This document shows positions 9,978 to 17,779 of a stretch of 64,000 bases of DNA, one piece after another (position 1 is the stretch's first letter; each line of letters opens with the position of its first letter). The DNA is from Novipirellula aureliae (GTDB lineage: Bacteria; Planctomycetota; Planctomycetia; Pirellulales; Pirellulaceae), in contig NZ_SJPY01000003.1 of the NCBI RefSeq assembly GCF_007860185.1, forward strand, positions 434,001-498,000. Reading direction: 5' to 3'. Position numbers and translations under genes: made by a program. Under the pieces are notes generated by a model. It searched no databases, was not told where the DNA came from, and saw only the letters and a program-made list of their open reading frames with translations.

Positions 9978-12900
9978 GGTGCCACCTTATCGATTCGTGA
10001 CGATGCCGCTAATGATCGCGTCGCGCTAAGCGATTTGCCTTCGGCCGATGGAGACTCTTCCTTGTCCTGTTGAGACGATAAATCAGACCGACGAACCCGC
10101 CGATTCGATAGAGCGCTAATGGGATCGGGAGATTGGACGAGGCTGCGAATCGCCAACATCACGACAACCAACACCAAAGCGATTAAACCAAGTTGCCCCA
10201 TTAATACAGCGGCATCGGGAGCGATGATCAGGATGCCCGCAAAGAGGACCGCCGCGATGACGGCAGAGAAGGGATGACGTGTTCGTGGCACAAACGTAAA
10301 CAACATGCCGAGCACGAGAACCATCGATGCCGTGACCATCCATAATATCGTTCGCGAGACAAAAATCGCACGAAATGCTCTAGCGTCTACGCCCTGGTAT
10401 AAATAGCGATTGCCAGCCGGCACTTCCGCTAGACTTCCTTCGCCAACCCAATAGGCGAGCGACTGGGATGTCTGGGTTGGTTCACGGTAAAGACGCAAAC
10501 GATCGAAAACCCATGCCATCGAGCGTTCCAAGGACGGTGTCGCCCAGAGAATATGTCGGTCGCTCGGCGAATAGATTTCCCAAAAAATCCGTCCTACTCC
10601 GATTGGCAATTCAATCGATGGTTCAATTTGCTCGAAGATTATTGCTGTGCCCTTCGATGTTCCCGTTGCATCCGCTGCATCGATTGGAATCCACACTCGC
10701 AAATCCAGGTGGTGGGAAGAGTCATCGGTTGGCAAAGTAATGACCAGTTCATTTTTCTCGCGACGGACGCCGACACTTTGCGAGTCAACCGATGCTTCCA
10801 CGGAAATCGGGTAGTCGCCACGTGGAATCCCGATTCTCAATTCGCCTCGACCATGAACCTCGGCCAATAACTGTTCCATCCGTGTCGCTTCACCGACCGC
10901 CGTACGCAAAACCGCTTTGGCGATAAACGTGTTTTCCTGGTTATCGGTTCGCGATCGCAATCGAACCAAAATCGGTTGTCGTGGCAATGCGTCAAACACC
11001 ATCATGTTTTCGGATTCACCCAATCCGCGATCGAACTCCGTTGGTTGGGTTTCGACTTGCAGTAAATCGGTCAACATGTCCCCTTGGAGTGCCACACGCA
11101 TCAATCCTTCGTACGTCATGTCGACGGCGATGGGGCGAGGGGTTGCGATGGGTTCGATACGGTCGATCGATAACTCGTCGCGACTTGACTCGATCCTCAA
11201 GGGGCTGCTGATGTTCCAACGCAACGTCATCATTCCACTCGACAACTGGTCCGAAATCAAGACAAATTGATCTCCTCCAACACCTTGCAATACAGCTGGT
11301 TGGTTGTTGACGGTCACCGTCCAAGAGGGCGTTCCTGGTCCGCGATCAAGAAGATCATTGTTGCCGGTTTCGGTCGGAGCATCAGCCTCTGGTTGTGACT
11401 CCGAATAGGTCTGCGATTCACTTTCGGGCGGAGGCGGAGCTGCAAGCAAACGGTTTGCATTGGTTAGTGGCAGCAAACTCGAATCCGTGTTTTGATTCTG
11501 TGATATTTGAGAAACGGGAGGTGCGTTAAGATCCGAATCGGGTGAACGCTCCTTCAACAAAGCTGGTTCTTGATCACGATCCAAGACGGACGTGATCTGT
11601 ATGGGTAGGCGTCCTTGTAAATCCAGCGACGATGTCAACACCCAATCCCAGGTCGTTGTCAACTTGTCGGCTTCGATCGCGATCGTGGCATCTCCTGACA
11701 AGGAGATACGGGGCGACTTTTCGACCACCCATCCCACCAATTCTGCGGTAGCATCTGCTGGAATCACTCGGTAGCGAGTCATTGTGGATTCGGCGAATCC
11801 CGAATTTTCAATTCGAAGGGCACGATCAAGATTCTTGGATGCCTCTAAGTCGACGACCAACGAGGAACGCCCGCGATTGTTTAAATAGACGAGGGAGGAC
11901 TGGATCTGCATGGTCTCGTCCAAGTCGGCAATACGAGGAATCTGGAGCTGCATACTCAAGGGACCAGCTGCGAGATCATGTTCGGCGACAACTCGGATCG
12001 GAGACGGATCTTCGCTGTTGTTGGACTCCAGAAAGATCTCGTAGTACGGTAGATTCGCCAAGGCTTCAATTCGCTCGCCCGTCTCGAGATTTTCGATCGA
12101 CCTAAGACGCCAATCACCAAGCGATAATTTCAGCATCGTTCCTTCGCTGACACGTCCGCTCGGCAAAATCCGATACTCCATTCTGGCGACCGAGTCGTGA
12201 AGGGATATTTCGGATTCCGTCGATAACCTTAACTGCCGATGAGTCGTCGCCAGCCAAATGGGTAACTCGAACGCCGCTCGATCATATCGAAAGAAGTAAG
12301 AACGCCCGTTCTCTTCATTGGGCTGCGACAAAATACTATGCACCCAAGGACGCGATCGCCAACGCAATCGAAACTCATCACCGGTAACAATTTGGACCTC
12401 ACCGCGCTGTCGAAGCGCTCCGATAATCTCGGGAACACGAAATGAAAGTGGGCTGGACCCGGTCGGATCGTTGGTCGTTAATTGCAGCTGGAAATTCAAA
12501 TCGATTCGCTGCTGTGAATCCTGTTTGGGAATCTGCAACTCGATGACATCGCCCTCGGGAGAAGCGATCGGGCCAACAAATTGGGCTTCTTGGCCTCCCG
12601 AACCTAACGTTGGCGTACCAAATAGGACCGCATTTTTAGGTAAGCGAATTCTTAATTCATCGGCTGTCCCTCTAACACTACGGACAATCATTTGACAATT
12701 AACGAGGGGTTGGTCTTGAGGAGAATCCCATTGGACCACAATTCGGCTGTTGTCGATTTCCAAGAGCGTGCTGCCATCGGAATCCCGATCGAGATTTCCC
12801 CAGCGAAGCGTGAAATCACCCCCTCCGCTTTCAATCGAAAAACGCGTGGATGTTTTCTTGTTCCCTTTGACCTGAATCACCTCATCACCGCGTCCAACAA

Positions 12901-13705
12901 TCTCACCGGTCACGTTTGGCTCATTGACGATCATGTTGATTTGGGAGGGAACGTCGGGAAGCTGAAAGCGGATCGTTCTCGGGGGTCCCGAAGTGATTCG
13001 TGCCGACACCTTCATCTTCACAACGACCTCTTGCTCCTCGGTCGCTTTGACCAGTAGCACATGCCCTCCCTCACTCGCCGACCCGGTAAGGCGGTAGTCA
13101 CTCAGTCCGATGACTTCGGGCGGTCCAAGCGGATGAAAGTTGCTCATCCCAATTGGCACTGCGACCATCCGCCCGTCATTCGGTTGAATCGTAAACCGAA
13201 GAACCAGTTCAAATTCGGCACGGGTCGTCGTTGTGGAGCCAACGAGCTGAAGCGATTGGAAACTGTAACCTTGGCTGCGAGATTCGATTCCAGCATCCAA
13301 ACTCTTTAGCCGATCAATCTCTTCAAACGACATCGCTGGCATCAAGACAGGCGTGCCAGATTCGTCGAGGAATAAAAAACCTTTGACTGGCAAATTGTCG
13401 CTATTTTTCGAAGTGGGAACCGCCGTGGATGGGCTTAGTCGGCTACCATTGTCGGGCGGAAAGGTCCCTGGAGCTTGGCCAAAGAGGCTCGCATTGCCCG
13501 CCATCATCAGAACCACAAAGGTCGTAAACGCTAAGCAACTCGTCCATACACCCACCCACGATGCGGCACCAAAGCAACACCTAGGTGAATGTCGGGAATA
13601 TGGGTAGCAAAATCGAGTCACGAAAAGTACGATGAGCGGCGTGAATGGAGGAGATGAGTACAGTTTACGCAAACTACGTAACCCGCAAAAGTAATTGGCC
13701 GGCAA
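9974..13705 (-). CDS. Large exported membrane-anchored protein (1243 aa)
   Basis: First gene of a two-gene unit with the 2321-residue protein (GTGA overlap). The N-terminus holds two hydrophobic stretches within residues 1-75 (around FTPLIVLFVTRF and FTTFVVLMMAGNASLFGQ), so the true start may lie some codons inside the annotated one. A beta-rich region follows, with long stretches that resemble sandwich domains (for example FELVLRFTIQPNDGRMVAV near residue 165). Near residue 760-800 there is a low-complexity linker rich in P, S and E (LLAAPPPPESESQTYSE). At the C-terminus three to four membrane helices (ILWMVTASMVLVLGMLFTF onward) lead to a basic, Ser-rich cytoplasmic tail. No known enzyme motif is visible. 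The same design recurs twice in the downstream gene. Confidence 0.8.
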   Translation of the reverse strand: MPANYFCGLRSLRKLYSSPPFTPLIVLFVTRFCYPYSRHSPRCCFGAASWVGVWTSCLAFTTFVVLMMAGNASLFGQAPGTFPPDNGSRLSPSTAVPTSKNSDNLPVKGFLFLDESGTPVLMPAMSFEEIDRLKSLDAGIESRSQGYSFQSLQLVGSTTTTRAEFELVLRFTIQPNDGRMVAVPIGMSNFHPLGPPEVIGLSDYRLTGSASEGGHVLLVKATEEQEVVVKMKVSARITSGPPRTIRFQLPDVPSQINMIVNEPNVTGEIVGRGDEVIQVKGNKKTSTRFSIESGGGDFTLRWGNLDRDSDGSTLLEIDNSRIVVQWDSPQDQPLVNCQMIVRSVRGTADELRIRLPKNAVLFGTPTLGSGGQEAQFVGPIASPEGDVIELQIPKQDSQQRIDLNFQLQLTTNDPTGSSPLSFRVPEIIGALRQRGEVQIVTGDEFRLRWRSRPWVHSILSQPNEENGRSYFFRYDRAAFELPIWLATTHRQLRLSTESEISLHDSVARMEYRILPSGRVSEGTMLKLSLGDWRLRSIENLETGERIEALANLPYYEIFLESNNSEDPSPIRVVAEHDLAAGPLSMQLQIPRIADLDETMQIQSSLVYLNNRGRSSLVVDLEASKNLDRALRIENSGFAESTMTRYRVIPADATAELVGWVVEKSPRISLSGDATIAIEADKLTTTWDWVLTSSLDLQGRLPIQITSVLDRDQEPALLKERSPDSDLNAPPVSQISQNQNTDSSLLPLTNANRLLAAPPPPESESQTYSESQPEADAPTETGNNDLLDRGPGTPSWTVTVNNQPAVLQGVGGDQFVLISDQLSSGMMTLRWNISSPLRIESSRDELSIDRIEPIATPRPIAVDMTYEGLMRVALQGDMLTDLLQVETQPTEFDRGLGESENMMVFDALPRQPILVRLRSRTDNQENTFIAKAVLRTAVGEATRMEQLLAEVHGRGELRIGIPRGDYPISVEASVDSQSVGVRREKNELVITLPTDDSSHHLDLRVWIPIDAADATGTSKGTAIIFEQIEPSIELPIGVGRIFWEIYSPSDRHILWATPSLERSMAWVFDRLRLYREPTQTSQSLAYWVGEGSLAEVPAGNRYLYQGVDARAFRAIFVSRTILWMVTASMVLVLGMLFTFVPRTRHPFSAVIAAVLFAGILIIAPDAAVLMGQLGLIALVLVVVMLAIRSLVQSPDPISALSNRRVRRSDLSSQQDKEESPSAEGKSLSATRSLAASSRIDKVAP

Positions 13706-13763
13706 TCGACGGTTTATTCGCCAGGAAAAAGTTGTTCATCCTCCTTTTCATTCTATTCGATAC

Positions 13764-13784
13764 GACCGTCTTTATAATACGGTC
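13764..13784. promoter_or_regulatory. Possible operator/promoter between divergent genes
   Basis: In the 249-bp gap between the divergent 1243-aa gene and the DUF1207 gene, GACCGT and ACGGTC form an inverted repeat with 9 bases between them, and the spacer contains a perfect TATAAT (13773-13778). No good -35 box is seen at the right spacing on the plus strand. Read as a candidate regulatory site only. Confidence 0.3.
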
Positions 13785-13954
13785 CCAACAGTGAAACCGA
13801 TCGTATAAGTCAGTACTATTCTAAGCCCTGTCTCATTATTAACGGTTTTTATGCCGATAAAAAATGGCAGCGAAGTTAGTGTCACCACGTTCATGTAACA
13901 GCAGATAGTGGCCAAAAGTCTTTAACATTTGAGTCATGTTTTTTGGGCGTCGTA

Positions 13955-15073
13955 ATGACCTTGTCTTCCAACCGATCTCATTTCCGGCGAAGTGAACTTG
14001 CCTGGCCTGGCCGGTTGGTAGTCTTTTTGGCAACGGTTTTGACCGTGATTGTGTGTTCGGGTCCCTCGTCTGCCCAAGAAACGTCTGCCCAAGAAACGTC
14101 TGCCCAAGAAACTTTGTCGATCCCCCTGTCCGCTCCCATTGGCTTGGGGCTGATCGACGACCCCTCATTTGAAGCGCCCGCATTCCAGGATCCAGCGTTT
14201 CAAAATCCGCTGACCGATGAAAGCACTTATTTGCAGCAAAGCCAAATTGGCGTGACGAGTCACGATTCGGCACACGAATATTTCAACCACGGTTGTCCGG
14301 CGCAGACAACTCCTTGGGAATGGTCTTTGCTGCCCAATGGACTGCTTTGGCACTCCTACCTAGCGGGGCTTCACGAACCAAGAATCTCGACCGTTTTTTT
14401 GGGCGACGACGATGAAAACGGTTACTGGGACGCGACACTCGGAGGACGAATTGGCTTGCTCCGTTATGGAACGCCTCAAAGTGTTGGCGGACAAGGATGG
14501 CAATGGGACGTGGAAGGCGGCGTGATCACGCGGCTAAATATTTTGGAATCCGAAGATGTCGACTCGATGGATTACCGCTTCGGAACGATCCTCACGACCC
14601 GTCAAGGCCAATGGGGGGCGAAGCTTGGCTATTTCCACATCAGTTCTCATGTTGGCGACGAATATGTTGTGCGAAATCCAAGCTATGAACGTATCAACTA
14701 TGTGACGGAATCACTGGTCGGAGGCCTCAGCTACTATCCAAATCCGCTGTGGCGATTCTACGGAGAGATGGCGATTGCGGTGAAGCGATCGGGTGGCGCG
14801 GAACCGCTGCAATTTCAAACGGGATTGGAATACATCGCCCAACCAAGAACAAGAACGTCGGGCAGCCCCTTCACCGCAATGAACATCGATCTTCGTGAAG
14901 CCGTCGATTTCGATCCGTCCGTCAGTATCCAAACCGGTTGGCAATGGCAAGGTACTTATAGCGAACGCCGTTTTCGAACCGGTCTACAGTACTTCCATGG
15001 GCCGAGTAGCCAATTCCAATTTTTCCGCCACGTCGAACACCACCTCGGCTTCGGCGTATGGTACGACTATTGA
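13955..15073 (+). CDS. DUF1207 family exported protein
   Basis: 372 residues from the ATG at 13955; a TTG four codons earlier is less likely. A signal peptide with a basic N-region and the core LVVFLATVLTVIVCSG ends at about SSAQE. It is followed by three copies of AQETS from a 15-bp repeat. The mature part carries the features of DUF1207: WEWSLLPNGLLWHSYLAG, DENGYWDATLGGRIGLLRYG, a long run of alternating aromatic residues (WGAKLGYFHISSHVGDEYV, YYPNPLWRFYGEMAIAVK) and the end FFRHVEHHLGFGVWYDY. A final aromatic residue and alternating strands suggest an outer-membrane barrel; that is inference. Function unknown. Five copies of a 13-bp repeat begin at the stop codon. Confidence 0.8.
   Translation: MTLSSNRSHFRRSELAWPGRLVVFLATVLTVIVCSGPSSAQETSAQETSAQETLSIPLSAPIGLGLIDDPSFEAPAFQDPAFQNPLTDESTYLQQSQIGVTSHDSAHEYFNHGCPAQTTPWEWSLLPNGLLWHSYLAGLHEPRISTVFLGDDDENGYWDATLGGRIGLLRYGTPQSVGGQGWQWDVEGGVITRLNILESEDVDSMDYRFGTILTTRQGQWGAKLGYFHISSHVGDEYVVRNPSYERINYVTESLVGGLSYYPNPLWRFYGEMAIAVKRSGGAEPLQFQTGLEYIAQPRTRTSGSPFTAMNIDLREAVDFDPSVSIQTGWQWQGTYSERRFRTGLQYFHGPSSQFQFFRHVEHHLGFGVWYDY
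14069..14113. repeat. 15-bp tandem repeat, 3 copies, in DUF1207 gene
   Basis: tctgcccaagaaacg is repeated three times, the last with one change in its final base. It keeps frame (AQETS) and lies just after the signal peptide cleavage region. Confidence 0.9.
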
Positions 15074-15133
15074 GCGTTGCTATTGAGCGTTGCTATTGAA
15101 CGTTGCTATTGAACGTTGCTATTGAGCATTGCC
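15069..15133. repeat. 13-bp tandem repeat, 5 copies, at DUF1207 stop codon
   Basis: Five exact-length units of attgagcgttgct (15069-15133) with G/A changes in the middle copies. The first unit contains the TGA stop of the DUF1207 gene, so the repeat seems to have grown from the 3' end of the gene. Confidence 0.9.
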
Positions 15134-15420
15134 GAAACGCTTGCCGAGTTTCGCTACAAAAAATCACATCCTCTTCGGGACGCCTATCGTTTGCTGTCGT
15201 TCAAAAGTGTCAGTCATTCCTTTGACCACCTTACCGAATAATTCACCCGGCGGTTTGAGCGGAACCGGCCGTGATATGGTGGCTTGCCGGATTCGTGTTT
15301 CGTCCGGAAATTCATATTACGAGCGATTTTTGAAGTGCATTGTTTGATCCCATGCGGAACTCCGCGTAAAATGGGGCCGCACGTGTTTGACAACGTCTCA
15401 AACTGCGATCAAACTGGGCA

Positions 15421-15509
15421 TGTCCGAAAAGGGGTCTGACCCTTTCCTGACAAGCGGAAAACGATTGAAAAACGAACGTCCTCCAAAGGGTCAGGCCCCT
15501 TTTCGGACA
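15421..15509. repeat. REP-like long inverted repeat
   Basis: Arms 15421-15445 and 15485-15509 are inverted copies with 24 of 25 bases matching; the core is GGGTCTGACCC / GGGTCAGGCCC and the outer ends are TGTCCGAAAAGGGG. The 39-base spacer is not palindromic. Cores of this type are common in elements linked to REP-associated tyrosine transposases; no transposase lies next to it. It sits just upstream of pduS and could fold in the leader transcript. Confidence 0.75.
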
Positions 15510-15576
15510 AAGCCTGTTGTCCTTTTACCGGGCGGATATTCCTGATAATAAACAGGATTGGGATGAGACGATTAAG

Positions 15577-16944
15577 ATGGGCGTAACCACCGTAGCGAAA
15601 CAAGAATTGCTTCAGCAAATTAGGGCAGCAGGGGTCATCGGCGCCGGTGGTGCCGGTTTCCCGACCTACAAAAAGCTCGATGCTTCCGTCGAACATGTGA
15701 TTGCGAACGGAGCGGAATGTGAGCCGCTTCTGCAGAAAGATCGCGAGGCGATGCTGCAACGCCAAGACGCTTTTTTCCGCGGTTTGCAGATTGTCCGTGA
15801 TCTGACCGATGCCACGACCGTTACGGTCGCGGTGAAAAAGAAAAACGAAGATGTGATTGAGCGATTCCAAGCGGATTTGCAAGCAAATCACTTTGAGAAT
15901 CTTGTCTACCCCGATGTTTATCCGGCTGGCGATGAGTACATCTTGGTTTACGAGATTTCTGGACGACTGATTCCGCCCGGTGGTATTCCGCTGCATGTTG
16001 GCTGTGTGGTCGATAACGTAGAAACGATCGTCAATGTCGCGCACGCGGTCGCAGGACGCCCCGTTGTCGAAAAGTTCGTGACGGTTTGCGGCGCCGTTGC
16101 CGAACCAATCACGACGGTCGTGCCGGTCGGTGTTTCGATCGCTGATTGCCTCCAGCTTGCCGGTGGATTAACAGTGGATGACCCGTTGATTCTAACCGGC
16201 GGTATTATGATGGGCGGCGTCACCACCGATCTTTCTACTCCGGTGGGAAAAAACATGGGCGGCATCATTGCACTCCCGCGTGATCACTACTTGGCAAAAC
16301 GCAAAACTCAGTCGCAGGAAACTTACACGCGTATCGGCCATGGGCAATGCGACCAATGTTCGCTTTGTACCGAGCTTTGTCCTCGATACATTATGGGCTA
16401 CCCCATCGAACCACATAAAGTAATGCGCACTCTGCTGATGACGGGCGAGTCGAAACAACGCGGTAGTCTGTGGGCCCAATACTGCTGCGAATGCAATGTC
16501 TGCTCGATGATCGCTTGTCCCGAATCGCTCGATCCAAAGAACATTTGCGTGGATGCTAAGAAGGTGCTACGTGAAAACAAACTTGGACGATCCGAGGAAG
16601 AATTGGATGTGTTATTTCGAGATGTCCATCCAGCTCGTAAAGGACGTGAGATTCCTATTCCGACACTGATTCGGCGACTCGGACTTGCTCCCTACAATCG
16701 CAAAGCGCCCTTTGTCAACTTTGATCATTGGCGCCCCCGTCGGGTCGTGATCCCTCTGAACTCTCATATTGGAGCACCGGCAAAACCGGTTGTCTCGGTC
16801 GGTAGCACGGTTCGCCGTGGCGACATTGTCGGTATGGTTGAAGAGCAGCAGATGGGTTGTCCAGCACACGCCAGCATGGACGGTCAAGTAACGGCCGTAA
16901 CCTCAGACAGTATCGAAATCACAGCTCAACCAATGGTAAATTGA
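15577..16944 (+). CDS. pduS: PduS-like flavin/iron-sulfur oxidoreductase (RnfC/SLBB family)
   Basis: 455 residues from the ATG at 15577; an upstream in-frame TTG at 15517 lies at the edge of the inverted repeat and is less likely. PduS (about 450 aa) is the microcompartment-associated cobalamin reductase, related to RnfC/NuoF. Visible features: the FMN/NADH-type glycine motif GVIGAGGAGFPT (residues 19-30), NGAECEPLLQKD, an SLBB domain (VGVSIADCLQLAGGL), and two 4Fe-4S sites, CDQCSLCTELCP (Cys258, 261, 264, 268) and CCECNVCSMIACP (Cys304, 306/309, 314). A C-terminal barrel-sandwich hybrid-like part (VGSTVRRGDIVGMVEE) closes the protein. The stop TGA overlaps the ATG of pduT by one base. In known systems PduS binds the shell protein PduT and passes electrons across the shell. 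No B12 enzyme lies nearby, so the redox partner here is open. Confidence 0.85.
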   Translation: MGVTTVAKQELLQQIRAAGVIGAGGAGFPTYKKLDASVEHVIANGAECEPLLQKDREAMLQRQDAFFRGLQIVRDLTDATTVTVAVKKKNEDVIERFQADLQANHFENLVYPDVYPAGDEYILVYEISGRLIPPGGIPLHVGCVVDNVETIVNVAHAVAGRPVVEKFVTVCGAVAEPITTVVPVGVSIADCLQLAGGLTVDDPLILTGGIMMGGVTTDLSTPVGKNMGGIIALPRDHYLAKRKTQSQETYTRIGHGQCDQCSLCTELCPRYIMGYPIEPHKVMRTLLMTGESKQRGSLWAQYCCECNVCSMIACPESLDPKNICVDAKKVLRENKLGRSEEELDVLFRDVHPARKGREIPIPTLIRRLGLAPYNRKAPFVNFDHWRPRRVVIPLNSHIGAPAKPVVSVGSTVRRGDIVGMVEEQQMGCPAHASMDGQVTAVTSDSIEITAQPMVN

Positions 16945-17498
16945 TGGAAAACGGTAAAGCAATTGGCATCGTCGAAACATCCAGCATCGCGCGAGGATTC
17001 ATGATCGCTGATACCGTGCTCAAATCGGCAAACGTAAAAATCATTGTGAATCGGACCATTTGCCCAGGAAAATACATGGTATTGATCGGCGGAAATGTCG
17101 ATGCAGTGACCTCGGCAATCGAAGCGGGGGTGAAAGCCGGCGCCCATACCGTGGTCGACCATTTCGTGATCCCCAATGTTCATCCGTCCGTTTTTCCGGC
17201 CATTAGTGGTGTCAGTCAATTGCCCGAGCTCAAAGCCCTGGGCGTGATCGAGGCGTTCAGCGTGGCGTCGGTCATTGAAGCAGCCGATGCCGCCGTCAAG
17301 GCGACCCAGGTCCAACTTATCACGATCCACCTTGCGATGGCGATCGGCGGGAAGGGCTGGGTTTCACTAACCGGCGATGTTGCCTCCGTGAACGAGGCGG
17401 TCGAAGTTGGCGGAGCCGTCATCGAACGAAAAGGATTGCTAGTCGACAAGGTGGTGATTTCAGCTCCTCGTCCTGAAATCATTCAAGAGTTTGTCTAA
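16944..17498 (+). CDS. pduT: PduT-like trimeric microcompartment shell protein (two BMC domains)
   Basis: 184 residues with two BMC folds in tandem: residues 5-85 (AIGIVETSSIARGFMIADTV) and 98-180 (ALGVIEAFSVASVIEAADAA). This is the BMC-T architecture of PduT, a trimer that tiles in the shell as a pseudohexamer. The sequence RTICPGKY places Cys40 where PduT carries the cysteine whose three copies hold a 4Fe-4S cluster at the central pore. ATG overlaps the stop of pduS by one base, so the two are cotranslated. No other shell protein, aldehyde dehydrogenase or vertex protein is in the window. The pair may serve a shell encoded elsewhere as a satellite locus. Confidence 0.9.
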   Translation: MENGKAIGIVETSSIARGFMIADTVLKSANVKIIVNRTICPGKYMVLIGGNVDAVTSAIEAGVKAGAHTVVDHFVIPNVHPSVFPAISGVSQLPELKALGVIEAFSVASVIEAADAAVKATQVQLITIHLAMAIGGKGWVSLTGDVASVNEAVEVGGAVIERKGLLVDKVVISAPRPEIIQEFV

Positions 17499-17779
17499 AA
17501 ACCCGATCGGCCCCCGGTGTACGAAAAAAACTTTGGTGTGTTCCCCCAACCAAAGCTTTCATTCAATCAGCAAGTTAGGTTAGCGTTCTATTCGGCACTA
17601 TTCTTCTCATTTTGCTGCCCTCTTCGGCTCCGTTTCCCGGTCCTCCATCCTACCGTGGAGCCTTCGTCATCGGAGCAGGCAGCTATGAATGGCGTGGACT
17701 CAAGGAATTTTGGGACGTGAAACCTCTTATCGTCCTACCTCCATTTTCCTACCAAAACTCAAATGATATGCAGGGGTAT

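Noticed and set aside
14041-15133. CRISPR array
   Set aside because: The 15-bp and 13-bp repeats have no spacers; none of the arrays in the window has the repeat-spacer pattern, and no cas gene was seen.
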